In this document: positions 1 to 10,420 of the stretch, piece by piece | Layout of the letters: each line of letters starts with the position of its first letter | How positions within the stretch are numbered: position 1 is the stretch's first letter | Notes under the pieces: model-generated | Databases searched by the model: none | Told to the model about the DNA's origin: nothing | The model's input: only the letters and a program-made list of their open reading frames with translations | Position numbers and translations under genes: made by a program | Assembly: GCA_944470555.2 (NCBI GenBank) | Contig: OX104127.1 | Coordinates: 126,729,113 to 126,793,112 of the forward strand | Length of the DNA: 64,000 nt | DNA from: Heterobilharzia americana | Lineage: Eukaryota > Platyhelminthes > Trematoda > Strigeidida > Schistosomatidae | Reading direction: 5' to 3'

Positions 1-1998
1 TGTTCCTCATGCGTGTTCCACTCGAAGGACTGGTCTGGCGCGTGATGTCCCCAAATGGTCTTCTGAGTGCATGCCCAATCCATCTCAACTTTCTTCTGTA
101 TATTTGTTGGGCGATGGGTTGTTGGTTGGTTCGTTGCCAGGCCAGAGTTCCTTGTTGCTAACTTTTTCTGGTCATCTGATCTTTAGTATGGAGTGTAGAC
201 AGTTGTTGATGAATGTGTGTAGTCTGTTGGGGATGCTTTTCGTAGCGCCCCAAGTCTCTGAACCATATAGAAGGACTGACTTAATATAGTATTGAAAATC
301 CGGATGTTGTTCACACTTTGTGCTGTGTGCTTTGTGTAGATCTCCACACTGATTTCAGGTTAATGCAGGAAGGTCTGTCTTGCTTTTCCGATCCTGCCTT
401 TGACGTCATCATCCGTGCCGTCGTCTGTAGTTGGAAGGATGCTGCCCAGGTAGGTGAAAGACTTCTTCCTTTAGGAATCTCTCGTTGATGGTGATTACTG
501 CCTCTTGTTTTCGATGTTGTTGTTAGTTTAGTATCTTCATCACTCCTGTCTTCTCTATGTTCACCTGAAGTCCTGTCTTCGCTGCCTCATCTCTTCTGCC
601 AACTTGTTGGTTTTTGTCTGTAGATCTTTGAGTTTGTGCGACAAGACATTAGACATTAATCATCATCCGCTGTTGTCTCTTAGCTTGTTTTCAGTGCTCC
701 TGGAGAAATTCTAAGTGGTCCTGCTGCTTTTCCGGATTTCAGTAACTATGGCTTTCAGGACTTCACTTCTGCTTTTGTCTTAGGGCTTGTGTTCACTGGT
801 AATTCTGCGATTGCCGTAGGTATTTCTGGACGAGTTGCAGATGGTGCTCGATTCAAGAGTTTTCTGAAGTGGTCAGCCCATTGTTTCCTTTGTTTCCTCT
901 CTTTGGCGACTAGGTTTCCTTCACTATCTCTCATTGGTCTCATCTGCGTAGATGTCTTCCCAGGTGGTACTCTGGTTATTTGGTATAATGTTGTCAGGTC
1001 TCTGTCTCTCTTACCAGCAGCCTGTTCTGCCTCACTTGTCAGTGTGTCATAGAAGTGTATTTTGTCCTTCCACGAACTCTTCTTCACTTCTTTGTCCAGT
1101 GCAGTATTTTTATAGGTTGCGTTCAATTCCTCTTTTCGTTGTTCATCCCTGGACTGCATTGCACTGGTTTATCTTCTGCTTCACCATCTTCCTCTACCTC
1201 ATCTATCAGCTTCCATGTGTCCGTGGATATCCATTCCTTGTCTTGCTTCTTCTTCCTTCCTAATACGCTTATGCAGGTTTCTTCCCACATCTCTTTCAAA
1301 GACTTCCAGTGTTTTTCCACACAGGTTTCTTCAGGGATGTTCCTCGATATCTCCCACTTAGTCTTGATCGCTGCCTTGAAGATCTCATTTGTAGTTTCAT
1401 CCTTCAGTTTCCGAGTGTTGTACTTGAATTGAGGTTTATCACCAGCTTCCTTGAAGGCTTTTAACTTGATTTGGAAGTTAGGTTCCTTGCACTAGATAGT
1501 GAGTGGTGTGAACCTACATCTGCTCCTCTTCTTGACCTTGTGTCAAGTAGACTGCATCTCCATTTTCTTGAGATTGAGATAAAATCGATCTGATTTTTAG
1601 TGTGTCCATCTGGTGAAATCTATGTCCCTGACTTGTGGATATCCTTGTGCTTGAACACACTGCCTGACTCCAATCACCAAATCGTTGAATGCGCAGAATT
1701 CTGCAAACAATTCTCCATTCTCGTTCATCACCTCACCGAGCGCTTCTCGACCCATGGTTAGTTCTCTTCCTGTGTTGTCTGCTCCCAGTTTGGCATTCAT
1801 GTCGCCCATTAGAATTTTGATGTCGCCAACTAGGGAGGGGTCTTGTCCAGTGTTGATTGAAGTTGTCTGTAGAATTCCTCCTTTTTCTCTTGCTCTGCAT
1901 TATTTGTAGGTGCGTGGAGTAGCATTGTATGATTGTGACCTTCCTTCCTTCCTTTTGAGTTGAAGCTTGCTGTCATGATCCGGATCCTGGAGGAGATT
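1..1998 (-). mobile_element. RTE-type non-LTR retrotransposon, copy A (chimeric, RT core deleted, runs off left edge)
   Basis: Read on the minus strand this is an RTE-clade element whose 3' end lies beyond base 1. From about 1998 down it shows part of an APE-type endonuclease (GDMNAKLGADN near 1600-1810, DFTRWTH), then the linker (DRDLTTLYQITR near 755-1159), then the C-terminal RT tail. The RT palm is missing: at about 666/667 the sequence jumps from the end of the palm to the linker. Positions 1-1283 match 7136-8418 (copy C) with no difference seen in the lines compared. Positions 1272-1998 match the reverse complement of copy B 2697-3423 with about three differences. The element is therefore a mosaic. 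No long ORF survives. The 5' end stops at 1998, short of the full family start. Confidence 0.9.
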
Positions 1999-2164
1999 TT
2001 TTAGATTTGTTTTATGCCTGATCATGGCATGATCCTTCTTAGTTCTTACAAATTGATTTAATCGAGAAGCATGCAAATGGTTGTTGACTGGTATTCAATC
2101 CAGAAGTGTTCCTCTCATTTACAACTTAATGGTATTTGCTACACCAACGAGTCACGAGTTCAAG
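1999..2164. other. Spacer between head-to-head RTE copies A and B
   Basis: This is AT-rich single-copy-looking sequence with no ORF. It contains a small perfect palindrome, GATCATG-G-CATGATC, at 2020-2034. It lies inside the 698-bp centre of the A/B inverted repeat. Confidence 0.5.
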
Positions 2165-5100
2165 TAGTTCGCCTGGTTGACTAGTTTACTAGTTACTAAC
2201 CCCTCCTAAGAGCGGGTAAAGAGGGAAGGTTGGGCACAGGGCTAGCAACCCTACCCCGGAAAACAAATCTAACCGCTAAAGAAACTTTAAAGCACAAACG
2301 AAATATGAAAAATAATAAGAAAATTATTCCTCGCTGGAATCGGAGAGGCGAAATAACGCCAGTTGATGAAAGCCTTGGGGAAGCCAATTGGCCGACGTGT
2401 CTTCTCTCAACCGATGAAAGCGAAAGTAAACGTGGGGACATGGAATATCCGCACGATGTTTGAACCCAACAAGGTAGACCAGATTGCAAAGGAGATGAGA
2501 AGGTATCACATTGAAGTGCTTGGGATTTGCGAAAGCAGATGGAATGGGAGTGGACTCTCCAAACTGTCAACTGGAGAATCAATAATCTACTCCACCATTG
2601 TCACCCAGACGACAACCACGAGCACAGCACACTGAGTTTTGGAGTGGCTACCATGATGTCTCCAACACCATCGAAGGCTCTCATGCACTGGGAACCAATC
2701 TCCTCCAGGATCCGGATCATGACAGCAAGCTTCAACTCAAAAGGAAGGAAGGAAGGTCACAATCATACAATGCTACTCCACGCACCTACAAATAATGCAG
2801 AGCAAGAGAAAAAGGAGGAATTCTACAGACAACTTCAATCAACACTGGACAAGACCCCTCCCTAGTTGGCGACATCAAAATTCTAATGGGCGACATGAAT
2901 GCCAAACTGGGAGCAGACAACACAGGAAGAGAACTAACCATGGGTCGAGAAGCGCTCGGTGAGGTGATGAACGAGAATGGAGAATTGTTTGCAGAATTCT
3001 GCGCATTCAACGATTTGGTGATTGGAGTCAGGCAGTGTGTTCAAGCACAAGGATATCCACAAGTCAGCGACATGGATTTCACCAGATGGACACACTAAAA
3101 ATCAGATCGATTTTATCTCAATCTCAAGAAAATGGAGATGCAGTCTACTTGACACAAGGTCAAGAAGAGGAGCAGATGTAGGTTCACACCACTCACTATC
3201 TAGTGCAAGGAACCTAACTTCCAAATCAAGTTAAAAGCCTTCAAGGAAGCTGGTGATAGACCTCAATTCAAGTACAACACTCGGAAACTGAAGGATGAAA
3301 CTACAAATGAGATCTTCAAGGCAGCGATCAAGACTAAGTGGGAGATATCGAGGAACATCCCTGAAGAAACCTGTGTGGAAAAACACTGGAAGTCTTTGAA
3401 AGAGATGTGGGAAGAAACCTGCACAGCCGTATCAGGAAGGAAGAAGAAAGAAGATAAGGAATGGATCTCGACGGATACCTGGAAGCTGATCGAGCAGGGA
3501 GAGGAGGATGGTAAAGCAGAAGATAAACCAGTGCAAGGATGCTCAACGACAAGAGGAACTGAGCACAATGTATAAAACACTACACGGGACAAAGAAGTGA
3601 AGAAGAGTGCATGCGAAGAAAAAAACACTTCTACGAAACTCTGGCAAGTGAAGCAGAACAGGCTGCTGGTAAGAGAGACAGAGACCTGACAACATTGTAT
3701 CAAATAACCAGGTTGCTATCTGGGAAGAGACCAACACAGATGAAACCAATAAAAGATGAAGAAGGAAATTTAATTACGAAAGAAGAGAAACAAAGGAAAC
3801 AATGGGCCGACCACTTCAAGAAGCTCTTGAATCCACCACCACCTGCACTCCATCCAGAAATACCACCAACAGCCCAGCCGCTGAACAACTACAAGTGAAC
3901 ATAAATCCTCCAACAAAAGTCGAAGTCCTGAACGCCATAAAGTTACTGAAATGCGGGAAAGTAGCAGGACCAGATGGGATCCCACCAGAAGCACTGAAAA
4001 CAGACACAGAGACAACAGCGGACATGCTCACACCACACCATTATTGCAGAAGGTGTGGAAGGAAGAGAAGGTACCTGCCCATTGATCGGAAGAAGGGTTA
4101 CCTTGTCAAACTCCCGAAGAAGGGAGACCTCAGTATTTGCAAGAACTGGAGCGGAATCACTCTCCTGTCCACCCAATGCAAGCAAAATATTAAGCCGCAT
4201 CACATCCTGGAGAGGCTAAAGGATGCGCTAGATTCAAAACTACGACCGGAACAGGCAGGCTTCAGGAAGTACAAATCATGTGCCGACCAAATTGCAACGC
4301 TACACTACGCATCATCATAGAACAGAGTATAGAATGGCAGTCAACTCTCTACCTTACCTCAACTTCATCGACTTTGAGAAGGCCTTTGACAGCGTCGACC
4401 GAGAGGTAATTTGGAAACTGCTTCAATACTACGGAGTACCGCAAACCTTTATCCGCCTCATTCAACAACTATATGAAGATGCCACATGCCAGCCAAGTAA
4501 TTCACAATGGAAAGCTCAGTGATGCTTTCGAAGTGAAGACAGGAGTGAAACAAGGTTGCCGCCTACTATCCCCCATGATATTCCTGATTGTGGTGGACTG
4601 GATCATGCAGCAAACAGTGAGCAGCGAGAAGAGGGGGATACGCTGGCTGGACTGGGGAAAAGAACCTAGAAGATCTGGATTTCGTCGATGACTTGTGTCT
4701 GATGTCACATAAACTTGAAGATCTACAGGCGAAAACTAACAAGTTGATAGAAGAGGCAGGGCAGCGAAGACGGGACTTCAAGTGAATATAGAGAAGACAG
4801 AAGTGATGAAGATACCGTACCAGCAACTCCAACAACAACAACAAACTCCAATCACCGTCAACGGGAGAAACTTAAAGGAAGTAACCTCCTTCACCTATCT
4901 AGGCAGCACTGTTTCAACTACAGGTAGCGGCACAGACGAAGGTGTCAAAGTCAGAATCGGAAAAGCAAGACAGGCGTTCATTAGCCTGAAACCAATGTGG
5001 AGATCTTCTGCACTCAGCATGTGGAACAAGATCCGGATTTTCAACACCAACGTCAAGTTAGTGCTCCTGTATGGTTCAGAGACTTGGCGCGTCACGAAAG

Positions 5101-5499
5101 GGATTTCCAATAAACTACAAACATTCATCAACAACTGCTTACGCTCGCTACTGAAGATCAGATGACCAGAATAATAAGAATAAGCAACAAGGAGCTCTGG
5201 GAACGAACCAACCAAGAACCTATCACCCAACAAATATGCAGAAGGAAGTGGAGATGGATTGGGCATACATTGAGAAGGCCGACTGGGGACATCACGCGTC
5301 AGGCCCTCGAGTGGAACCCCCATGGGAAGCGACGAGTTGGGCGTCCCAGATGAGGGTGACATGGAGGAGGTCGTGCGAGGAGGAAATGAGAGGTTGTGGG
5401 CTGTCGTGGAACCAGGTTCAAAAGATTTCAGAGGACAGAGTTCACTGGAGACGTGCTACTGAAGCCCTATGTTCCATTAGTAACGCGAGGGACGAATGA
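2165..5499 (+). mobile_element. RTE-type non-LTR retrotransposon, copy B (near full length, disabled)
   Basis: The element is about 3.33 kb, from the 5' end near CGCCTGGTT to the 3' end near 5499. The 5' boundary was set by comparison with copies D and G. The 3' end lacks the clean (AAT)n tail of other copies; a degenerate GAATGATAGTGATAAA takes its place. I could not find a convincing target-site duplication. Body and 5' leader match copies D and G throughout, including the same frameshifts. It faces copy A head to head. It belongs to the sub-family called RTE-a here (B, D, E, G and the 5' half of A). Confidence 0.92.
2363..5353 (+). pseudogene. RTE endonuclease-reverse transcriptase pseudogene of copy B
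   Basis: This is a broken single long ORF of an RTE element, which would nick target DNA and reverse-transcribe its own RNA there. In order the sequence shows: an APE-type endonuclease with NVGTWNIRTMF (about 2430), GDMNAKLGADN (2886 on) and DFTRWTH plus NQIDFISI (about 3080-3120); a charged linker; RT motifs VAGPDGIPPEAL (about 3960), GITLLS, EQAGFRKYKSC, FIDFEKAFDSVD (about 4365), GVKQGC and FVDDLCLM (about 4680); then [10 protein letters not shown] and [12 protein letters not shown] in the thumb region. It is split by several frameshifts and stops, among them short tandem duplications at about 4355 (TACCT twice), 4643-4650 (CTGG twice) and 4755-4764 (GGCAG twice). The polymerase box is FVDD instead of the expected FADD. 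It is not functional. Confidence 0.92.
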
Positions 5500-5789
5500 T
5501 AGTGATAAAGGGGGATGAATTTTATTTTATAAGTAGCTCTCAATTTTCGATCCGTAGAAAACAACGTTAAGATTTTGTCATGACACCCGGGTAGTTTAAC
5601 ACTCGAGGAGGAAAGGTGAGATAATCGCTCAGGCATCTTTGAGGTATCTGCATAATCCGATGAGAAAGAACCGGCACCGGGAATAGTGCGTTGGGATTTG
5701 GTTTTGGCAGTCGGTTGTTTCTAGTCAGCGCTAACTGTTTCACGTATCGTCTGCCGACATGAAACGAAAGGGCATGTAGTTCATATTGC
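5500..5789. other. Junction DNA between copy B and an older LINE
   Basis: No gene was recognised here. The stretch is probably the upstream part of the older RTE-c element, too decayed to translate with confidence. Confidence 0.4.
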
Positions 5790-6926
5790 TGTTAAGCCAT
5801 CGGTCGAGGATTGTGGCTCTTTTTTGGAGTACCAGTTTGAACTCAGAATCGAGGCCGATCCTGAATGGGATGTGAATGTCGGTCCTCCAACTCTCGTTGA
5901 AGTGGAGAAGTATGTATCGAACGTGAAATGATACAAGGCAGCTGAGTGTGACAGTTTGGAACTCGGTGTTTTTAGGGATGGAGGTAGAAAATTGCTGCTT
6001 AAAGTGAGAGATGTACTAGGTAGTGTATGGGAATCAGAGGTAGTGCCGTCAGACTGGTCCACTTTACTGATCATTCCAGTCTATAAGAAGAGAGAGCAGT
6101 CTTTTTGTGTCAACCATGAAGGAATCAGTTTGACTAATATTGTGTCTAAGATCCTTATGTCCATAGTTATCCGATGATTAACTGGAGTTCGAGAATGGCA
6201 ATTTCGAGAAAACCGGACAGCTTTGAAACCTGGACAAGAGTGCATCGACCTTACTTTTACCCTCTGACGGTTTCTGTAACACAGGGATACCCAATGGCCA
6301 GTGGCCGACACCTGCCATATCTCTTGACCTGAAGGTGACATTCGACTGCCAACCATGAAGTGTTGCTGCAGTGTCTAACTGGAAAGAGTACCAAGAAAGC
6401 ATATATGTGACACCAATCGAAGCTCTCTATTCGAATTCATGCAGCCGTATAAGGGTTTATGGAGATTTGTCACGTGGACTGACGACAACGAGTGGTGTCC
6501 GCCATGGATGTCCACTATCACAGTTCGTCATTAACTTCGTGATTGACGTACATGTGGATATGACTCTGTGCACATTTGACTTTATAGGGATTTATCTGCT
6601 CCCTGGAAGTCATTTCGTTGACTTTGATTATACAGATGTTATTGTTCTGCTAGGCTAGGATGCTGACAATATGTGTGGTCGTCTGAACGCGTTGTATAAA
6701 AACTTGAATATATTTAGCATGCGTTTGTCACCTGTTGAATGTAAGAGGGTGCTCCAGGACTGTCGTGCGACTACTCCCAGCTCAAGGATAAGGGGTGAAG
6801 TGGTGGAATTTGTCGACGACGTCAGTTACCATAGGGGTTGTGTCATCCTTGACGGGTTGGTTGGTAACGAGATTTTAACTCGAATACAGAAGGCTCAGTT
6901 TTGCATTTTCCAGCTTGCGTCATCTA

Positions 6927-6928
<2 letters not shown>
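5790..6928 (+). pseudogene. RTE-c LINE reverse transcriptase, 5' part (split by copy C)
   Basis: This is a second, older RTE-like family (called RTE-c here), decayed but readable on the plus strand. Recognisable blocks in RT order are: VNVGPPTLVEVEKYVS (about 5870), KLLLKVRDVLGSVWES and VPSDWSTLLIIPVYKK (5995-6090), NHEGISLTNIVSKIL (6115-6160), ALKPGQECIDLTF (about 6225), IEALYSNSCSRIRVYGDLS (6415-6475), SGVRHGCPLSQF (about 6495), LPGSHFVDFDYTDVIVL (about 6605-6650) and LSPVECKRVLQD (about 6725). The polymerase box reads YTDV instead of YADD, so a catalytic aspartate is lost. There are stops and frameshifts between blocks. The reading resumes beyond copy C at 9723. Similar proteins are often labelled transposon-derived F52C9.6-like in schistosome annotations (from memory, not searched). 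Confidence 0.85.
6919..6928. repeat. Target-site duplication of copy C (left)
   Basis: GTCATCTATA here and GCCATCCATA at 9713-9722 agree at 8 of 10 positions and bracket copy C exactly. Confidence 0.6.

Positions 6929-6990
<62 letters not shown>
6929..6990. repeat. (ATT)n tract, 3' tail of copy C
   Basis: About 20 uninterrupted ATT units lie directly next to the conserved 3' end of a minus-strand RTE element. RTE elements end in short tandem repeats, so this is the tail and not an independent microsatellite. Any leucine-rich translation across it is meaningless. Confidence 0.9.
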
Positions 6991-6991
<1 letters not shown>

Positions 6992-7889
6992 GTTCCCAGT
7001 GGAACATAGGGCTCCAGTAGCACGTCGCCATTTCGCTCTGTTCTCTCCATTCTTTTGAACCTGATTCCACGACTGCCGACAAGCTTTCATTTCTTCCTCA
7101 CACGATCTCATATCACCTTCGGATGCGCAACTCATTGTTCCTCATGCGTGTTCCACTCGAAGGACTGGTCTGGCGCGTGATGTCCCCAAATGGTCTTCTG
7201 AGTGCATGCCCAATCCATCTCAACTTTCTTCTGTATATTTGTTGGGCGATGGGTTGTTGGTTGGTTCGTTGCCAGGCCAGAGTTCCTTGTTGCTAACTTT
7301 TTCTGGTCATCTGATCTTTAGTATGGAGTGTAGACAGTTGTTGATGAATGTGTGTAGTCTGTTGGGGATGCTTTTCGTAGCGCCCCAAGTCTCTGAACCA
7401 TATAGAAGGACTGACTTAATATAGTATTGAAAATCCGGATGTTGTTCACACTTTGTGCTGTGTGCTTTGTGTAGATCTCCACACTGATTTCAGGTTAATG
7501 CAGGAAGGTCTGTCTTGCTTTTCCGATCCTGCCTTTGACGTCATCATCCGTGCCGTCGTCTGTAGTTGGAAGGATGCTGCCCAGGTAGGTGAAAGACTTC
7601 TTCCTTTAGGAATCTCTCGTTGATGGTGATTACTGCCTCTTGTTTTCGATGTTGTTGTTAGTTTAGTATCTTCATCACTCCTGTCTTCTCTATGTTCACC
7701 TGAAGTCCTGTCTTCGCTGCCTCATCTCTTCTGCCAACTTGTTGGTTTTTGTCTGTAGATCTTTGAGTTTGTGCGACAAGACATTAGACATTAATCATCA
7801 TCCGCTGTTGTCTCTTAGCTTGTTTTCAGTGCTCCTGGAGAAATTCTAAGTGGTCCTGCTGCTTTTCCGGATTTCAGTAACTATGGCTT

Positions 7890-8830
7890 TCAGGACTTCA
7901 CTTCTGCTTTTGTCTTAGGGCTTGTGTTCACTGGTAATTCTGCGATTGCCGTAGGTATTTCTGGACGAGTTGCAGATGGTGCTCGATTCAAGAGTTTTCT
8001 GAAGTGGTCAGCCCATTGTTTCCTTTGTTTCCTCTCTTTGGCGACTAGGTTTCCTTCACTATCTCTCATTGGTCTCATCTGCGTAGATGTCTTCCCAGGT
8101 GGTACTCTGGTTATTTGGTATAATGTTGTCAGGTCTCTGTCTCTCTTACCAGCAGCCTGTTCTGCCTCACTTGTCAGTGTGTCATAGAAGTGTATTTTGT
8201 CCTTCCACGAACTCTTCTTCACTTCTTTGTCCAGTGCAGTATTTTTATAGGTTGCGTTCAATTCCTCTTTTCGTTGTTCATCCCTGGACTGCATTGCACT
8301 GGTTTATCTTCTGCTTCACCATCTTCCTCTACCTCATCTATCAGCTTCCATGTGTCCGTGGATATCCATTCCTTGTCTTGCTTCTTCTTCCTTCCTAATA
8401 CGCTTATGCAGGTTTCTTTCCACATCTCTTTCAAAGACTTCCAGTGTTCTTCCACACAGGTTTCCTCATGAATGTTGCCCAATATCTCCCATCTTTTCTT
8501 TTCTTGATTGCTGACGTTAAGATTTCTTTTGTAGTTTTGTCCTTCAGTGCGGTTTCTGTTCTGTGTGTTGAACTTGAAGTGTGGTGTATCACCAACTTCT
8601 TTGAAGGCTTTCAACTTGATTTTGAAGGTAGGTTGCTTGCAGTAGATGGTGAGTGGTGTGAACCTACATCTGCTCCCCTTTTTGATCTGATCTTGTGTCC
8701 AGTAGGCTGCCTCTCCATCTCCACTTTCTTCACAGATTGAGACTAATTCGATCTGATATTTAGTGTGGTGCATCCATCTGGTGAGATCAAATCTATGTGG
8801 CTTTGTGAATATCTTTGTATTTGTACACAC
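7890..8830 (-). pseudogene. RTE endonuclease-RT linker remnants of copy C
   Basis: Two overlapping open stretches on the minus strand cover the linker between endonuclease and RT. Residues such as RFDLTRWMHHTKYQIELVSI (about 8700-8800) are the end of the endonuclease domain, with the D-to-Q-I-E pattern of this family. WISTDTWKLIDEVEED and DRDLTTLYQITR follow. The protein cannot be active because the RT core is deleted further on. Confidence 0.7.
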
Positions 8831-9712
8831 TGCCTGGAATCACGAAATCGTTGAATGCGCAGAAATTTGCAAACAGTTCTTCATTCTCGTTCATCATTTC
8901 ACTGGGTGCTTCTCTACCTATGATCAGTTCTCTTTCTGTGTTTTCCGCTCTCACCTTGACGTTCATGTCACCTCACCCATTAGAATGAATTTTGATGTCG
9001 CCAACTGGAGCGGGGCCTTGTTCATTACTGATTGCAGTTGTCTGTAGAATTCCTCCTTTTCTTGATCAGCATTATTTGTAGGTGCGTAGTGTAGCATTGT
9101 GTGATTGTGACTTTCCTTCCATTTGAGTTGAACCTTGCTGTCATGATCCGGATCCTGGAGGAGATTGGTTCCCAGTGCATGAGAGCCTTCGATGGTGTTG
9201 GAGACATCATGGTAGCCACTCCAAAACTCAGTGTGCTGTGCTCGTGTTTGTTGTCTGGGTGACAATATCGGAGAAGTTTATCATTGACTCTCCAGTTGAC
9301 AGTTTGGAGAGTTCACTTCCACTCCATGTGCTTCTGCAGATTCTTAGCCTAGCACTTCCATGCCATACCTTGTCATCTCTTTTGCAATCTGGGCAACCTT
9401 GCCATCCAGCTTCAAACATTGTGTAGGCATTCCACGTCCGTATGTTTACTTTCGGTTTCACTAATTGAAGAGAAGACACATCGGCCAGTTGGCTTCCTGA
9501 AGGCTTTCACCAACTGGTGTCATTTTGTCTCTCTGATTCCAGCGAGCAATAAGTTTATTTTTATTTTTTATATTTTCTTTGTGATTTGAAGTCTTTTTAG
9601 TGATTGAATCAGTTTTACGAGGTAGGGTTGCCAGCCCTATGCCCAACCTTCTCTCTTTATCCTGGCTTAGGACCGGCTAGTAACTAGTGAAGTAGTTAAC
9701 CGGGAGAGGTTA

Positions 9713-9722
9713 GCCATCCATA
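9713..9722. repeat. Target-site duplication of copy C (right)
   Basis: GCCATCCATA here is the partner of GTCATCTATA at 6919-6928. Confidence 0.6.
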
Positions 9723-10420
9723 ATGGTGTCTAATGAAATATTCGGCTACCTGTTAAAGGTTTAGTGTACTTCCCTGCTGTCCGTTCTGTCCTGTTTTACG
9801 GCTGTGAAACATGTCCGTTTCATGTTGGAGACATTAAGAAACTACGCGTTTTCAACCATGTGTGTCTTCGTAGCGCTGTTAGCCTATGGTGGCAACACCA
9901 TGTGCGCAATGTCGAATACGCGCGAAGGGTTCTGGAGAAGGAAGGCAATTCAATAGATGTGGTTGTGGACATTTATCTACTGAGGTGTCTTGAACTTGTT
10001 TCTCAAGCCGAACCACTGCGTACCTTATTGTGCAACTCTAGGGGAAGTTGGATCATATTGAAAAAAGGTTCAGGGTGACCAGACAAAAACATGGCACCAG
10101 TTGATGAAGTCTCTAACTGTTGGTCTGACTAGTGTAGGGAGGTATAGACTGTCTGGCTGAGGTCCGGGAGACTATAAGAATCAATGATTGCAGAATCTTA
10201 GTGACATGTGTGGAAATCGTTCACGATGGCGCAGATGTATTCACTTTTTGACGTCTTCCAATGCTTGAACATTTTCACCAGCCTTTTTTCAAACTCTGCC
10301 GCCCCCTGTACACTTTTCCTTTTTTGATATCAGTCTTTTCCTGTCTATTTATTGTTTGGATGCTTTTAGGTGTTGCAGCTTGAACCGATACACTTTTGTG
10401 CAAGGTTCTACCTTGGTTTT
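9723..10420 (+). pseudogene. RTE-c LINE reverse transcriptase, 3' part and 3' UTR
   Basis: This continues the element begun at 5790 after the copy C insertion. AVRSVLFYGCET (about 9780), KLRVFNHVCLRS (about 9840), VRNVEYARRVL (about 9905) and VVVDIYLLRCLELV (about 9960) are the conserved C-terminal tail of the family. The expected KTWHQ-type block follows in a degraded form near 10090. A pyrimidine-rich 3' UTR ends with the motif GGTGTTGCAGCTTG-AACCGATACA near 10372. The same UTR recurs at about 56140 and 57965. Confidence 0.8.

Larger units (their letters stand above)
6929..9712 (-). mobile_element. RTE-type non-LTR retrotransposon, copy C (internally deleted, nested in RTE-c)
   Basis: The minus-strand element is 2.78 kb, with the ATT tail at its low end and the family 5' leader (AACCTCTCCCGG on its own strand) at 9712. 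It belongs to a sub-family called RTE-b here (C, F and the 3' half of A), clearly diverged from B/D/G. About 670 bp are missing at 7801: the sequence jumps from just after the polymerase box to before the RT palm. All RT catalytic motifs are therefore gone, while endonuclease, linker and C-terminal tail remain (IHFYDTLTSEAEQAAGKR near 8200, GKARQ region near 7510). Target-site duplications flank it, and the RTE-c reading frame resumes on the far side. Confidence 0.9.

Noticed and set aside
1685..1909. ORF antisense to the RTE endonuclease, recurring in A, B, D and G
   Set aside because: It is the complement of conserved endonuclease codons; the repetition only reflects the repeated element.
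6671..7009. ORF ending in a long leucine run
   Set aside because: The leucines are the (ATT)n tail of copy C; only the first part belongs to the RTE-c RT.
8087..8398. 103-codon ORF with hydrophobic stretches, present twice (also 952-1263)
   Set aside because: Antisense shadow of the RTE linker; identical because copies A and C are identical.
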